This document shows positions 1 through 7,391 of a stretch of DNA of 38,688 bases, piece after piece. The stretch comes from Anaerolineae bacterium (GTDB lineage: Bacteria; Chloroflexota; Anaerolineae; JAAYZQ01). A program made the position numbers and the translations under genes. The notes below the pieces were generated by a model that did no database searches, was not told the origin of the DNA, and saw only the letters and a list, made by a program, of their open reading frames with translations. The stretch's first letter is position 1, and each line of letters opens with the position of its first letter. The DNA lies in the NCBI GenBank assembly GCA_016929795.1, contig JAFGIA010000453.1, positions 1 through 38,688 on the forward strand. The letters run 5' to 3'.

Positions 1-1034
1 GCAAAGAACTGGCGCAGCAAAAAGATGTTGAAAAAACCGGCCATAAAGGGCACGGTGAGCGCCGGCAGCTTGTCGTACCAGTTGATGAAGGGCAGGAGCG
101 GGTTGTTGCCGGTGATGGTCAAAAAGTTGGGGATCATGGTCACCGTTTCGGGGATCATCATGGTCGATAGGAGCACGGCAAAGAGAAAGGTGCGCCCTGG
201 AAACTGCATGCGGGCAAAGGCATACGCCGCCAGCGTCGAAGTGACCAACATGCCGGCCAGCGTGACCAGGGTTATGATCACGCTGTTGCCCATGTACTCC
301 CGAAAGTTGGCAATGAACCACGCCTGGTAATAGTTACCGCCGATAAACTCTTGGAAAAAATAGCTAATCTTGTTCCCGGCTGTGCGGCACGCGCTCAGAT
401 CCTCAGGGATCGGCCGCCCGGCGTAGGTGCGCTCAGCGCGCTGCGCGGCCAGACGCTCCGCCACGTCGGTGGGATACTCGCAGCAGTTCACATAGTCGAT
501 CCGGGCCGCTCCGGAGCGGCGGCCGGCCGCCTCGTACGCGCCGGGCGGGGCAAAGGTGATCGACATGCCGCGCCGGGTGTCATACCCCCCCCCGCCCGCC
601 GGGAAAGGCTGCCAATCGGCGGTAAAGGCGCCGTCGGGATTGTCGACGGGCGCGATTTCCACGGGATTGTTCCTGTTGTCGATCAACTGGAACAGCCACT
701 CACCGCTGCCCTCCGCCTGTTCCACCAGCACATAGTAGGCATCGGTGGGCAGCTCCTGGGCACCGGGGCGGAGGGTCGGGCTGACCGAGAAACCGATCAC
801 AGTGCCCTCCTGGTAGCTCGGCAGGTTGACGTAGGGACAGGCCAAACGTACAAAGCGCGGCAGAAACCGGCCCGTGTTGGACTCGCCGAGAGTCATCACC
901 GAGGTGCTGACCATAAAGACGAAGGGCAAGACCATGACTGCCGCGCCGAGGATGAGGATCAAGTAAAGCAGGCCGCGTGCGAGAAAACGGCGCACCTGGA
1001 ACGCGCGACTGCTCTCGTTGCCCGTGTTAGCCAT
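1..1034 (-). CDS. Carbohydrate ABC transporter permease, MalG/UgpE-like, partial (3' end beyond window)
   Basis: This is the inner-membrane permease of a sugar ABC importer and the partner of the MalF-like permease just upstream. Translated by hand from the ATG at 1034, it gives 344 residues and runs off the window. TM1 lies at about residues 18-42. The binding-protein-dependent transport core starts near NYYQAWF (about residue 234) and continues with NSVIIT and AAYAFARMQFPG. The cytoplasmic EAA loop would lie outside the window. Between TM1 and the core there is a predicted extracytoplasmic insertion of about 185 residues with four Cys, much longer than in usual MalG proteins of about 280-300 aa. 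A run of nine C (585-593) encodes glycines inside it. The start overlaps the stop of the upstream permease by 8 nt, so translation is probably coupled. The substrate cannot be told from the sequence. Confidence 0.88.
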   Translation of the reverse strand, partial: MANTGNESSRAFQVRRFLARGLLYLILILGAAVMVLPFVFMVSTSVMTLGESNTGRFLPRFVRLACPYVNLPSYQEGTVIGFSVSPTLRPGAQELPTDAYYVLVEQAEGSGEWLFQLIDNRNNPVEIAPVDNPDGAFTADWQPFPAGGGGYDTRRGMSITFAPPGAYEAAGRRSGAARIDYVNCCEYPTDVAERLAAQRAERTYAGRPIPEDLSACRTAGNKISYFFQEFIGGNYYQAWFIANFREYMGNSVIITLVTLAGMLVTSTLAAYAFARMQFPGRTFLFAVLLSTMMIPETVTMIPNFLTITGNNPLLPFINWYDKLPALTVPFMAGFFNIFLLRQFF

Positions 1035-2487
1035 AGAACACCAACTTTTCTCCGATGCGGTTCTGGATCTGAGATAGGGCAAAAATGACGCCAAACAGGA
1101 TAAAGGCCATGGCCGTGGCCTCGCCAAATTGGCCGTCGCCGCGGAAGGTCTGGAAGATCAGGATAGCCGCCGTGTTCACGGTGCTGCGAGCGGCCTGCTC
1201 CTTCATCATCCAGATGTGGTTGAACGCCTTGAAGGTGCCGATGGTAGCAATCACGGTGAGAAAGAACGTCGTTGGCGACAGCAAGGGAATGGTGATGCGG
1301 CGGAAGAGAGCCCAGCGCCCGGCGCCATCTATCTCAGCCGCCTCGTACAGCTCAGTGGGGATGCCGCCCATGCCGGCCAAATAGATCACTGTATCATAGC
1401 CGATAAACACCCACCAGTTGTAGATAATGATCGACAGCAAAGCCAGGCTCGGCCCGATCAGGATCGTGTTCAGCGGCTCGCCGATGTCAGGCCAGGTCAT
1501 GGCCGTGCCAAAAACCTCGTTGATCGTCTCCATGATGACCACATTCACCCCCCCGGCCTCGTGTAGCCAGCGCAGGGGGGGAATACCTAACAAGCCCAGA
1601 AACTCGTTGGCCAGCGACGTCTCACGCAGGGAAAAGATGCGCCGAAAGACGACGGCTGTGGCCACGGAGGGCGCGATGTAGGGCATAAAGTAGAACAGCC
1701 GGAAGGCCCCCTTGCCGCGAATGCCCTGGAACAGGATATAGGCCAGGACCAACGACACGCCGAGCTGCACCGGCACCGTGCCCACCGAATAAAAGACGGT
1801 GTAGATGAGCGACCGGAAAAAGTCGTCGTTGCCCAGCTCCCACATGCGCTTAAAGTCGACGAAAAAGAAATAGGCAGCGGCCGACAGGAGAATGCAGACC
1901 GATAGAACCCGCAGGATGAGATGGAGTGTCGAGGTGGTGCGGCTCGAGCCGCGCCACACGAGCCAGGCCAGGACAAAAAGGGCCAGGCTGACGAGGTAGG
2001 TCCACTCGCCCGACTCGACGAGGCCCGGCAGCGCCCTGATCAGGAAAAAGAGGGCGAGGAGCGCAGTGATCGCTGCCACGACAAGATAACGTGTCCGTCG
2101 CTCGGGTGCGGCCTGGATGCGCCGGAGCATATTGTAGGCGAACAGCGCCAGGATGATGAACAGGATCAGGCCCACGACGGCTGAAACGTTTTGCAGGCCA
2201 AGCAGCTCGGTATAGTTCTGCACGCCGAGACAGTCGGTTTGTTCGAGTGCCTCGGGCGAGCCGATGCCCAGTTGGGCGAGCCAGTAGGGCAAGCACTGCG
2301 AACCGCGCGGCAGGATGTTCCACTTGTGCATGCTCACATAGAGCGCATGCACCACCGGCCAGAGGCCAAATACCAGGATGATCAGAATAGCCGGTAGTAA
2401 AAAGAGGTAAGCGGTGATTGTCTCCTGACGGGCTCGCCCTTTGCGACCTGCGAACAGGCCGCGGGGTGCATCTGAAACGTTTTGCAT
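1027..2487 (-). CDS. Carbohydrate ABC transporter permease, MalF/UgpA-like, with extra membrane segments
   Basis: This 486-aa inner-membrane permease belongs to a sugar ABC importer. TM1 is at about residues 26-50. The permease core starts at about residue 217 (DDFFRSLIYTVFYS). The EAA loop that contacts the ATPase is clear at 381-400, from YEAAEIDGAG to RRITIPLL. Oddly, the usual NY-x(n) segment (NYTELLG, about 91-97) is separated from the core by about 115 residues holding four further hydrophobic stretches (about 102-121, 134-152, 163-179 and 188-210). Family members are normally about 290-320 aa. The loop before the EAA segment is also long. The gene is the first of a unit with the MalG-like gene and has a consensus promoter about 150 nt upstream. 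No binding protein or ATPase gene lies in the window. Confidence 0.9.
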   Translation of the reverse strand: MQNVSDAPRGLFAGRKGRARQETITAYLFLLPAILIILVFGLWPVVHALYVSMHKWNILPRGSQCLPYWLAQLGIGSPEALEQTDCLGVQNYTELLGLQNVSAVVGLILFIILALFAYNMLRRIQAAPERRTRYLVVAAITALLALFFLIRALPGLVESGEWTYLVSLALFVLAWLVWRGSSRTTSTLHLILRVLSVCILLSAAAYFFFVDFKRMWELGNDDFFRSLIYTVFYSVGTVPVQLGVSLVLAYILFQGIRGKGAFRLFYFMPYIAPSVATAVVFRRIFSLRETSLANEFLGLLGIPPLRWLHEAGGVNVVIMETINEVFGTAMTWPDIGEPLNTILIGPSLALLSIIIYNWWVFIGYDTVIYLAGMGGIPTELYEAAEIDGAGRWALFRRITIPLLSPTTFFLTVIATIGTFKAFNHIWMMKEQAARSTVNTAAILIFQTFRGDGQFGEATAMAFILFGVIFALSQIQNRIGEKLVFYG

Positions 2488-2640
2488 CGAGCTGCCTCGC
2501 TTCCCAGACTGCGCGCTGCCAACCAGGCAAACCTACAGTCTCGTAACCCTGGCTGATTTCGATGGCCCTCGGGAGCATCGGTTGCCGGTCCCCTGGCCCC
2601 TGGACTCGTGCTCATTCACCAGCTCCAGGCCGCGAGCGCT

Positions 2641-2669
2641 ATTATAACAAAAAAGCGCCGGATCGTCAA
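2641..2669 (-). promoter_or_regulatory. Sigma-70-type promoter for the sugar permease genes
   Basis: On the minus strand a -35 box TTGACG (2669-2664) is followed by a 17-bp spacer and a perfect -10 box TATAAT (2646-2641). Transcription would start near 2634 and leave a leader of about 147 nt before the permease start at 2487. A small palindrome, GTGAC-4-GTCAC (2677-2690), lies just upstream of the -35 box and could be an operator. That last point is only a guess. Confidence 0.75.
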
Positions 2670-2698
2670 TCTGCACGTGACTCGGGTCACACCATCCT

Positions 2699-2763
2699 TT
2701 CACCGCGAAGGCGCCAAGAACGCCAAGTTTAAAGCGGAATCTTGGCATCTTGGCGGTGAGAAT
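2699..2763. repeat. Imperfect palindromic repeat with CACCGC...CCAAG arms
   Basis: The left arm begins TTCACCGCGAAGGCGCC (2699) and continues to CGCCAAG. The right arm (2741-2763) is CTTGGCATCTTGGCGGTGAG, roughly its reverse complement. From memory, short elements beginning with CACCGC and AAG/CCAAG steps are scattered through Chloroflexota and other environmental genomes. The element sits between the divergent permease and TolB-like promoters. The rest of the 416-bp gap 2488-2903 holds only the permease leader and the two promoters. Confidence 0.55.
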
Positions 2764-2844
2764 TCTTGCACCTCATGTCCCTGACCAGTACACAATCTGC
2801 GCACTCCCGGCAATCCGGGGTTCTTCTCCCGCTTTATCCCCCAC

Positions 2845-2873
2845 TTGCGCCCGGCTCGCTCTTGTCGTATAAT
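2845..2873 (+). promoter_or_regulatory. Sigma-70-type promoter for the TolB-like gene
   Basis: TTGCGC (2845-2850), a 17-bp spacer and TATAAT (2868-2873) lie 30 bp upstream of the ATG at 2904. A Shine-Dalgarno sequence AAGGAG (2893-2898) is spaced 5 nt from the start, so the transcript leader is very short, about 24 nt. Confidence 0.75.
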
Positions 2874-2903
2874 CGGGCCACATGCCTCACATAAGGAGAA
2901 GCC

Positions 2904-4268
2904 ATGCCTGAAAGAACAGACGTAAATCCGCATACGGCCATCCGCTGGCCCCTTTTCATCGTGCTCGCCGTCGCCCTCGTCGGGGTCAGCCTGCTCACCG
3001 GCCTGTGGGTGCAGGCCAGCCCTCTGCAAGAGACGAGCACCCCACCGGACACAAGCCGGCCGACACACGACGAGCTGGATGCGAGGTCGGCGGGCGTGCT
3101 CACCGAGACACAGATCTTTTTGCCCCTCGTCACCGCCTGCCGGCTGCAAGGCGTCACCCTCACCGCGCCGGCTGAGCCAGGCACCATCGGCCTGACCCAC
3201 ACCTTCACCGTGGAGGTAGCCGCCCCGAACGTCGCGCTGCCGCTGACCTACACCTGGCAGGCGACAGGCCAGGAGCCCGTGGCCCACAGCGCCGGCCTCA
3301 CCGACACGCTGGACCTGCTCTGGGAATTGACGGGCAGCAAGGTCATCACCGTCGAGGTATCCAACGGCGGCTGCACCATCCCGGTGACCGTTGCCTTTGA
3401 CGTCACCACGCGCGGCATGATCGTATACGAAAGCAAAGTGACCCCCGGCTCCGAGCAGCACGATCTCCTCCTTGTCCACAACGAGCACCCCGACGTCGTC
3501 TTTAACCTGACCAACACGCCCGACGTGGACGAGGGCGGGCCCACCTGGTCGCCCGACGGCAACTGGATCGCCTACTCGGCCGGAGATCTCTCCGGCTGGG
3601 ATCGGGCGATCTACAAAATCGACCTAAGCACGCGCCAGATCTATAGCGTGACGGATCACACCACCGACGACCGCTGGCCGGCCTGGTCGCCCAGCGGCAC
3701 CCGGATCGCCTTCATGCGCAACCAGGCAGGTCTTCCGGCGGGCTTTTACATCCCCGACATCTATGTCATGGACGTCGACGGGGGCAACCTGCAGCAGTTG
3801 ACCGATTGGGACTATGGCGACGAGCACCCGGCCTGGTCGCCCAACGGGCAGAGCATCGCCTTCGTGTCCGATCGCTACTATGCGGGACGGGACCTGTGGA
3901 TGATGGATGCAGATGGGAGCAACGAGCGCCAACTGCTCGATACGCCAGGCACAGATGAGGTGTACCCCACCTGGGGGCCAGAAGAGTGGATCTATTACAC
4001 CTGGCGGGTCGTAGATGGCAAGGATGAACAGCTCTACCGCATGAACCCGGCCAACGGCGACCGCGTCAAGGTGTTCGACGACAACTTTAACCGCTATATC
4101 GCCAGCTTTGCGCCCGACGGCGAATGCTTCTCGTTCTACTCGATCCTGGGCGACATCGCAGGCCACGACAAAGAGGTGTGGAAGTGGTGCACCGGCTATA
4201 CGGATCCCGTCAACCTGACGGACAATGACGTGTCGGACGAGTACTCGGCCTGGTCACCGGCCCCCTGA
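2904..4268 (+). CDS. Membrane-anchored TolB-like beta-propeller protein
   Basis: This 454-aa protein is probably held on the outer face of the membrane by an N-terminal hydrophobic segment (about residues 15-36). A Ser/Thr/Pro-rich linker and the motif IFLPLVTACR (71-80) follow, then an Ig/PKD-like domain (about 81-168) and a TolB/PD40-type propeller (about 170-454). The repeats are easy to see: PTWSPDGNWIAYSAG, PAWSPSGTRIAFMRN, PAWSPNGQSIAFVSDR, PTWGPEEWIYYTW and a last AWSPAP at the C-terminus. PD40 blades usually bind proteins or peptides, and no catalytic residues are visible. The gene is monocistronic, with its own promoter and a strong hairpin downstream. The LPLV motif is common at the C-terminus of secreted Chloroflexota proteins, so its N-terminal position here is odd. 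The partner is unknown. Confidence 0.82.
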   Translation: MPERTDVNPHTAIRWPLFIVLAVALVGVSLLTGLWVQASPLQETSTPPDTSRPTHDELDARSAGVLTETQIFLPLVTACRLQGVTLTAPAEPGTIGLTHTFTVEVAAPNVALPLTYTWQATGQEPVAHSAGLTDTLDLLWELTGSKVITVEVSNGGCTIPVTVAFDVTTRGMIVYESKVTPGSEQHDLLLVHNEHPDVVFNLTNTPDVDEGGPTWSPDGNWIAYSAGDLSGWDRAIYKIDLSTRQIYSVTDHTTDDRWPAWSPSGTRIAFMRNQAGLPAGFYIPDIYVMDVDGGNLQQLTDWDYGDEHPAWSPNGQSIAFVSDRYYAGRDLWMMDADGSNERQLLDTPGTDEVYPTWGPEEWIYYTWRVVDGKDEQLYRMNPANGDRVKVFDDNFNRYIASFAPDGECFSFYSILGDIAGHDKEVWKWCTGYTDPVNLTDNDVSDEYSAWSPAP

Positions 4269-4296
4269 TCTGGCCGCGGCTCGTCAGAGATCCACA

Positions 4297-4335
4297 GGGA
4301 CACTGATCGGCGCAGGAGCCGCCGATCAGTGTCCC
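4297..4335. repeat. Perfect 15-bp inverted repeat between convergent genes
   Basis: GGGACACTGATCGGC (4297-4311) and its exact reverse complement (4321-4335) flank a 9-nt loop. The element lies between the convergent TolB-like gene (ends 4268) and the small minus-strand gene (ends 4374). No T-run follows on either strand, so it is either a factor-dependent bidirectional terminator or a copy of an intergenic palindromic repeat. Confidence 0.6.
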
Positions 4336-4373
4336 CGCCATTTGCAGTGCTCAGTGATTCAGGGCCCCTGGGG

Positions 4374-4640
4374 TTACGCCGCCACCGGCCTCCGCGGCCA
4401 GCGCCGGCGCACGATCCACGTGCCTTGCTCTTCGCGACGGCAGATCTGCCACGTCTCTGGCCCCTCGGTCTGGATCAGGTAGCAGTAGAACGTTTCGTCG
4501 CTGTACGTCTCGAGACCCTCGCGCCCCCATGCCGACACAACATAGCGCCCGCCGCGCCAGAAAAAGGCCACCGGACGCGGTGCCCTGCCAGGCCGGGGCT
4601 GTGCTTCGACCACGATCGGCTCATGGATCCACTCGGCCAC
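4374..4640 (-). CDS. Small conserved-looking protein of unknown function (88 aa)
   Basis: The protein starts at a GTG (4640) inside the 3' end of the upstream amidase gene, with a 20-nt overlap, so the two are probably translated together. It is rich in aromatic residues. The pattern FFWRGGRYVV, then YCYLIQ, then WQICRREEQGTWIVRRRW looks like a small beta-barrel or sheet protein. It recalls DUF6504-type proteins, but this is from memory and weak. There is no signal peptide and there are no catalytic motifs. I assign no function. Confidence 0.6.
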   Translation of the reverse strand: MAEWIHEPIVVEAQPRPGRAPRPVAFFWRGGRYVVSAWGREGLETYSDETFYCYLIQTEGPETWQICRREEQGTWIVRRRWPRRPVAA

Positions 4641-5118
4641 TGTCCGTGATTCCTTTCAGGTACTCGATCAGCAAAAGGAGGGCCTCTTCGGCGGCCTGCT
4701 CCTTGTTCGCCAGCCTGTCGCCCGGGAACACGTAACGCCGGCACACCTCGCCGCCGGGCGCCGACAGGGCGATGTAGGTCAGGCCGACGGGCTTGGTCGC
4801 CGTCGCACCCCCCGGCCCGGCGATGCCCGTGGTCGACATACCCACGTCGGCCTCCAACCTGGCCCGCGCGCCGCGCGCCATCTCGCGCGCCACCTCTTCG
4901 CTCACCGCGCCGGCGGCGACGAGTGTTTCCATCCTCACGCCGAGCAGCGCCACCTTTGCGTCATTGTGATACGCGACGACGCCCCCCTGGAAATAGTCAG
5001 AGCTGCCCGGCACGTTGGTCACGCGGTGTGCCACCAGCCCGCCCGTCGCCGACTCGGCGGTCGCCAGCCTCCAGCCGCGGGCTCTCAACAACGGCGCGAT
5101 CTCTTCTTCAATCCTCAA
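4621..5118 (-). CDS. pncC: CinA C-terminal domain protein, nicotinamide-nucleotide amidase
   Basis: This 165-aa stand-alone CinA C-terminal domain is the usual length for PncC. The enzyme deamidates nicotinamide mononucleotide to nicotinate mononucleotide in NAD recycling, in the cytoplasm. Family motifs are present: AESATGG (about residues 20-26), the YFQGGVVAYHNDAK segment, and TGIAGPGG (about 96-103). The start is a TTG at 5118 preceded by the strong ribosome site GGGAGGA. The N-terminal MoCF-like domain of full CinA is absent. The gene overlaps the 88-aa gene downstream and is read from a promoter at 5183-5212 through a palindromic leader. Confidence 0.9.
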   Translation of the reverse strand: MRIEEEIAPLLRARGWRLATAESATGGLVAHRVTNVPGSSDYFQGGVVAYHNDAKVALLGVRMETLVAAGAVSEEVAREMARGARARLEADVGMSTTGIAGPGGATATKPVGLTYIALSAPGGEVCRRYVFPGDRLANKEQAAEEALLLLIEYLKGITDSGRVDP

Positions 5119-5143
5119 CCGGTCCTCCCTGCTTGTGACACGT

Positions 5144-5182
5144 GATGCGTGCTGCGTGACGCACTCTCACGCAGCACGCATC
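5144..5182. repeat. Perfect 16-bp inverted repeat in the pncC leader
   Basis: GATGCGTGCTGCGTGA (5144-5159) and its exact reverse complement (5167-5182) flank a 7-nt loop. Its right edge abuts the -10 box of the pncC promoter, so the hairpin would form at the 5' end of that transcript, 25 nt before the TTG start. Related ACGCATCACGCGTCA-type sequence is seen at 11225-11244. Confidence 0.7.
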
Positions 5183-5212
5183 ATTATATCATCCTTTGCG
5201 CCCCTTCGACAA
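5183..5212 (-). promoter_or_regulatory. Promoter for pncC and the 88-aa gene
   Basis: On the minus strand TTGTCG (5212-5207) and TATAAT (5188-5183) are separated by 18 bp. The box pair is back-to-back with the glycan-cluster promoter, whose -35 begins at 5227, leaving 14 bp between the two. RNA polymerase could hardly occupy both at once. Confidence 0.6.
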
Positions 5213-5226
5213 CTGGCCCATAGAGA

Positions 5227-5255
5227 TAGACAGCCCACCCCTTTCGTGGTATAAT
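5227..5255 (+). promoter_or_regulatory. Promoter of the glycan gene run
   Basis: TAGACA (5227-5232), a 17-bp spacer and TATAAT (5250-5255). The -10 box covers the first in-frame ATG (5254), so that ATG cannot be the start. Transcription would begin near 5262, which supports translation from 5299. Confidence 0.72.
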
Positions 5256-5298
5256 GGCGCGCGCTGTCGCCATGGGGCGAGGAAGAAAGGCTTGGACG

Positions 5299-6273
5299 AT
5301 GAGGGACCAGACCCGCATGCTCTCCTTCGTGATCCCCGTCCTCAACGAGGAGGGATCGCTGGAGCAACTATACACTGCACTGTGCGAGACCGCCGGGTCG
5401 CTGGCGCCCGCCTACGATCGTTACGAGATCCTGTTCGTAGACGACGGCAGCACCGACCGCTCTCCCGCCATCCTGTGCGGCCTCTACACGCTCGATCCAG
5501 GGCACGTGCGCATCGTCCAATTCCGGCGCAACTTTGGCAAGACGGCGGCCCTGACAGCCGCCTTTGCCCGCGTGCGCGGCGATGTGGTGGTAACCCTCGA
5601 CGCCGACCTGCAGGACGACCCGGCCGAGCTGCCCAAGCTTCTGGGCAAGCTCGACGAGGGGTACGACATGGTCGGCGCGTGGCGCGCCGAGCGCCGGGAC
5701 AACGTCTCAAAACGATGGCCGTCCAAGTTCGCCAATGCCACGGTGTCGGCGCTGACAGGGGTGAAGCTGAACGACATGAACTGCGGCTTCAAGGTGTACC
5801 GCCGCGAGGTGGTACGCGACCTGCGCCTGTACGGCGACCTGCACCGCTACATCCCCGTACTGGCGCACTGGAACGGCTATCGCATCGCCGAAGTGCCGGT
5901 GACACACCACCCGCGCCGCTTTGGCCATTCGAAGTATGGTGCGCGCCGGCTGGGGCGCAGCTATATCGACTTTCTCAGCGTGCTATTCATGACCACCTAC
6001 CTGAAGCGCCCGATGCACCTGTTCGGCATGACTGGGACACTGCTGGCCGCGGTAGGTGCGCTCATCATGCTCTACCTGATGGTCGTGTGGGCCATCGAGG
6101 GCGAGATCGGCTGGCGGCCGCTCCTCTTTTTTGGCACAACCGCCCTCGTCGTCGGCATCCAGTTGATCAGCGTCGGCCTGCTGGGCGAGATGTTGCGCAA
6201 CGTGACCTGGTGCGGCGACGACGAATACTCGATCCGCCAGATATGGGAGACAACGGAGGAAGAGAATGCCTGA
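5299..6273 (+). CDS. GT2 family glycosyltransferase, DPM1/GtrB-like, with two C-terminal membrane helices
   Basis: This enzyme probably moves a sugar from a nucleotide sugar to undecaprenyl phosphate on the cytoplasmic face of the membrane. It has 324 aa from the ATG at 5299, which has a ribosome site GGAAGAAAGG 8 nt ahead; the upstream ATG at 5254 lies inside the promoter. Motifs are DDGSTDRSP, QFRRNFGKTAALTAAF and the nucleotide-sugar/metal site DADLQDDP. RRLGRSYIDF is followed by two hydrophobic segments near the C-terminus, as in GtrB/polyprenyl-phosphate glycosyltransferases. It is the first gene of the long plus-strand glycan run and overlaps the epimerase gene by 8 nt. The donor sugar is unknown. 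Confidence 0.9.
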   Translation: MRDQTRMLSFVIPVLNEEGSLEQLYTALCETAGSLAPAYDRYEILFVDDGSTDRSPAILCGLYTLDPGHVRIVQFRRNFGKTAALTAAFARVRGDVVVTLDADLQDDPAELPKLLGKLDEGYDMVGAWRAERRDNVSKRWPSKFANATVSALTGVKLNDMNCGFKVYRREVVRDLRLYGDLHRYIPVLAHWNGYRIAEVPVTHHPRRFGHSKYGARRLGRSYIDFLSVLFMTTYLKRPMHLFGMTGTLLAAVGALIMLYLMVVWAIEGEIGWRPLLFFGTTALVVGIQLISVGLLGEMLRNVTWCGDDEYSIRQIWETTEEENA

Positions 6274-7387
6274 AAAGATCCTGGTGACGGGCGGGGCCGG
6301 CTTTATCGGCTCCTTCCTGGTCGATGCCCTGCTGGAGCGCGGCCACACTGTGCGCGTGTTCGACTCGCTCGTGCCCCAGGTGCACGGCGACGAGCAGCGT
6401 GTGCCTGATTATCTGAACCCCGCGGCCGAGTTTGTGCGCGGCGACGTGCGCGACCGCGACCGGCTGGCGAGCGCCCTCGAGGGGATCGACGTCGTCTACC
6501 ACCTGGCGGCTGCCGTCGGCGTGGGGCAGTCGATGTACCAGATCCAATACTACACCGACGCGAACACGATGGGCGGCGCGACGCTGCTCGACGTGGTGGC
6601 CAACAGCAAGCACAACGTGCGCAAGATGATCGTCGCCTCGTCAATGTCGATCTATGGCGAGGGCAAGTACGAGTGCGCGGAGCATGGCGTCGTCTACCCC
6701 AAGCTGCGCACAGAGGCCCAGCTCCAGGCGCGCGACTGGGAGATGAAATGCCCTCACTGCGGGCGCGATGTGGCCTCGCTGCCCACCGACGAGGAAAAGC
6801 CCCTCTACCCGACGTCAATCTATGCCATCACCAAGCGCGACCACGAAGAGATGTTCCTCAGCACCGGCTTTGCCTATGGCATCCCGGCGGTGGCGCTCCG
6901 TTTCTTTAACACCTACGGCCCGCGCCAGGCGCTGTCGAACCCCTACACGGGCGTGATGGCGATTTTCTCCGGCAGGCTGCTCAACAACCAACCGCCCGTC
7001 ATCTATGAGGATGGCGAGCAGAGCCGCGACTTTATCCACGTGGAGGACATTGTGCAGGGTCTGCTGCTGGCGATGGAGCGGCCCGAAGCCGACCACCAGG
7101 TGTTCAACCTGGGGACCGGCGTGCCCACCTCCGTGCGCCAGGTCGGGCAGGTGCTCGCACAGCAGATTGCCGAGATGGAGCCCGTGATCGTCCACAAGTT
7201 CCGCGCCGGCGACATCCGCCACTGCTACGCCGACGTCAGCAAGGCGCGGGCGCTGCTCGGCTTTGAGCCGCATATTGCCCTCGACGAGGGCATAGCCGAC
7301 CTGCTGGCCTGGGTGCGGCAGCAGACGGCCGAGGACCGCTTTGCCCAGGTAGAGAAAGAGCTGGCGGCCAAATCATTGGTGAAGTAG
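6266..7387 (+). CDS. NAD-dependent sugar epimerase (SDR), dTDP-L-rhamnose 4-epimerase-like
   Basis: This 373-aa extended SDR enzyme works on nucleotide sugars in the cytoplasm. The NAD site TGGAGFIG is at the N-terminus. The catalytic site is Ser in ASSMSIYGEG with Y186-x3-K190 (YAITK). QSRDFIHVEDIV and FNLGTGVPTSV are typical of the family. Between the catalytic Ser and Tyr there is an insertion with C137-x2-H140 and C162-x2-C165, which looks like a zinc knuckle. As I remember it, the same insertion marks WbiB-type dTDP-L-rhamnose 4-epimerases, so 6-deoxy-L-talose may be the product. That substrate is an inference. The gene overlaps the GT2 gene by 8 nt and is followed after 4 nt by a GT4 gene. 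Confidence 0.87.
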   Translation: MPEKILVTGGAGFIGSFLVDALLERGHTVRVFDSLVPQVHGDEQRVPDYLNPAAEFVRGDVRDRDRLASALEGIDVVYHLAAAVGVGQSMYQIQYYTDANTMGGATLLDVVANSKHNVRKMIVASSMSIYGEGKYECAEHGVVYPKLRTEAQLQARDWEMKCPHCGRDVASLPTDEEKPLYPTSIYAITKRDHEEMFLSTGFAYGIPAVALRFFNTYGPRQALSNPYTGVMAIFSGRLLNNQPPVIYEDGEQSRDFIHVEDIVQGLLLAMERPEADHQVFNLGTGVPTSVRQVGQVLAQQIAEMEPVIVHKFRAGDIRHCYADVSKARALLGFEPHIALDEGIADLLAWVRQQTAEDRFAQVEKELAAKSLVK

Positions 7388-7391
7388 CAGC

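Noticed and set aside
5254..5298. Earlier in-frame ATG for the GT2 gene
   Set aside because: It lies in the -10 box of the promoter and would be before the transcript start; the ATG at 5299 has a good ribosome site.
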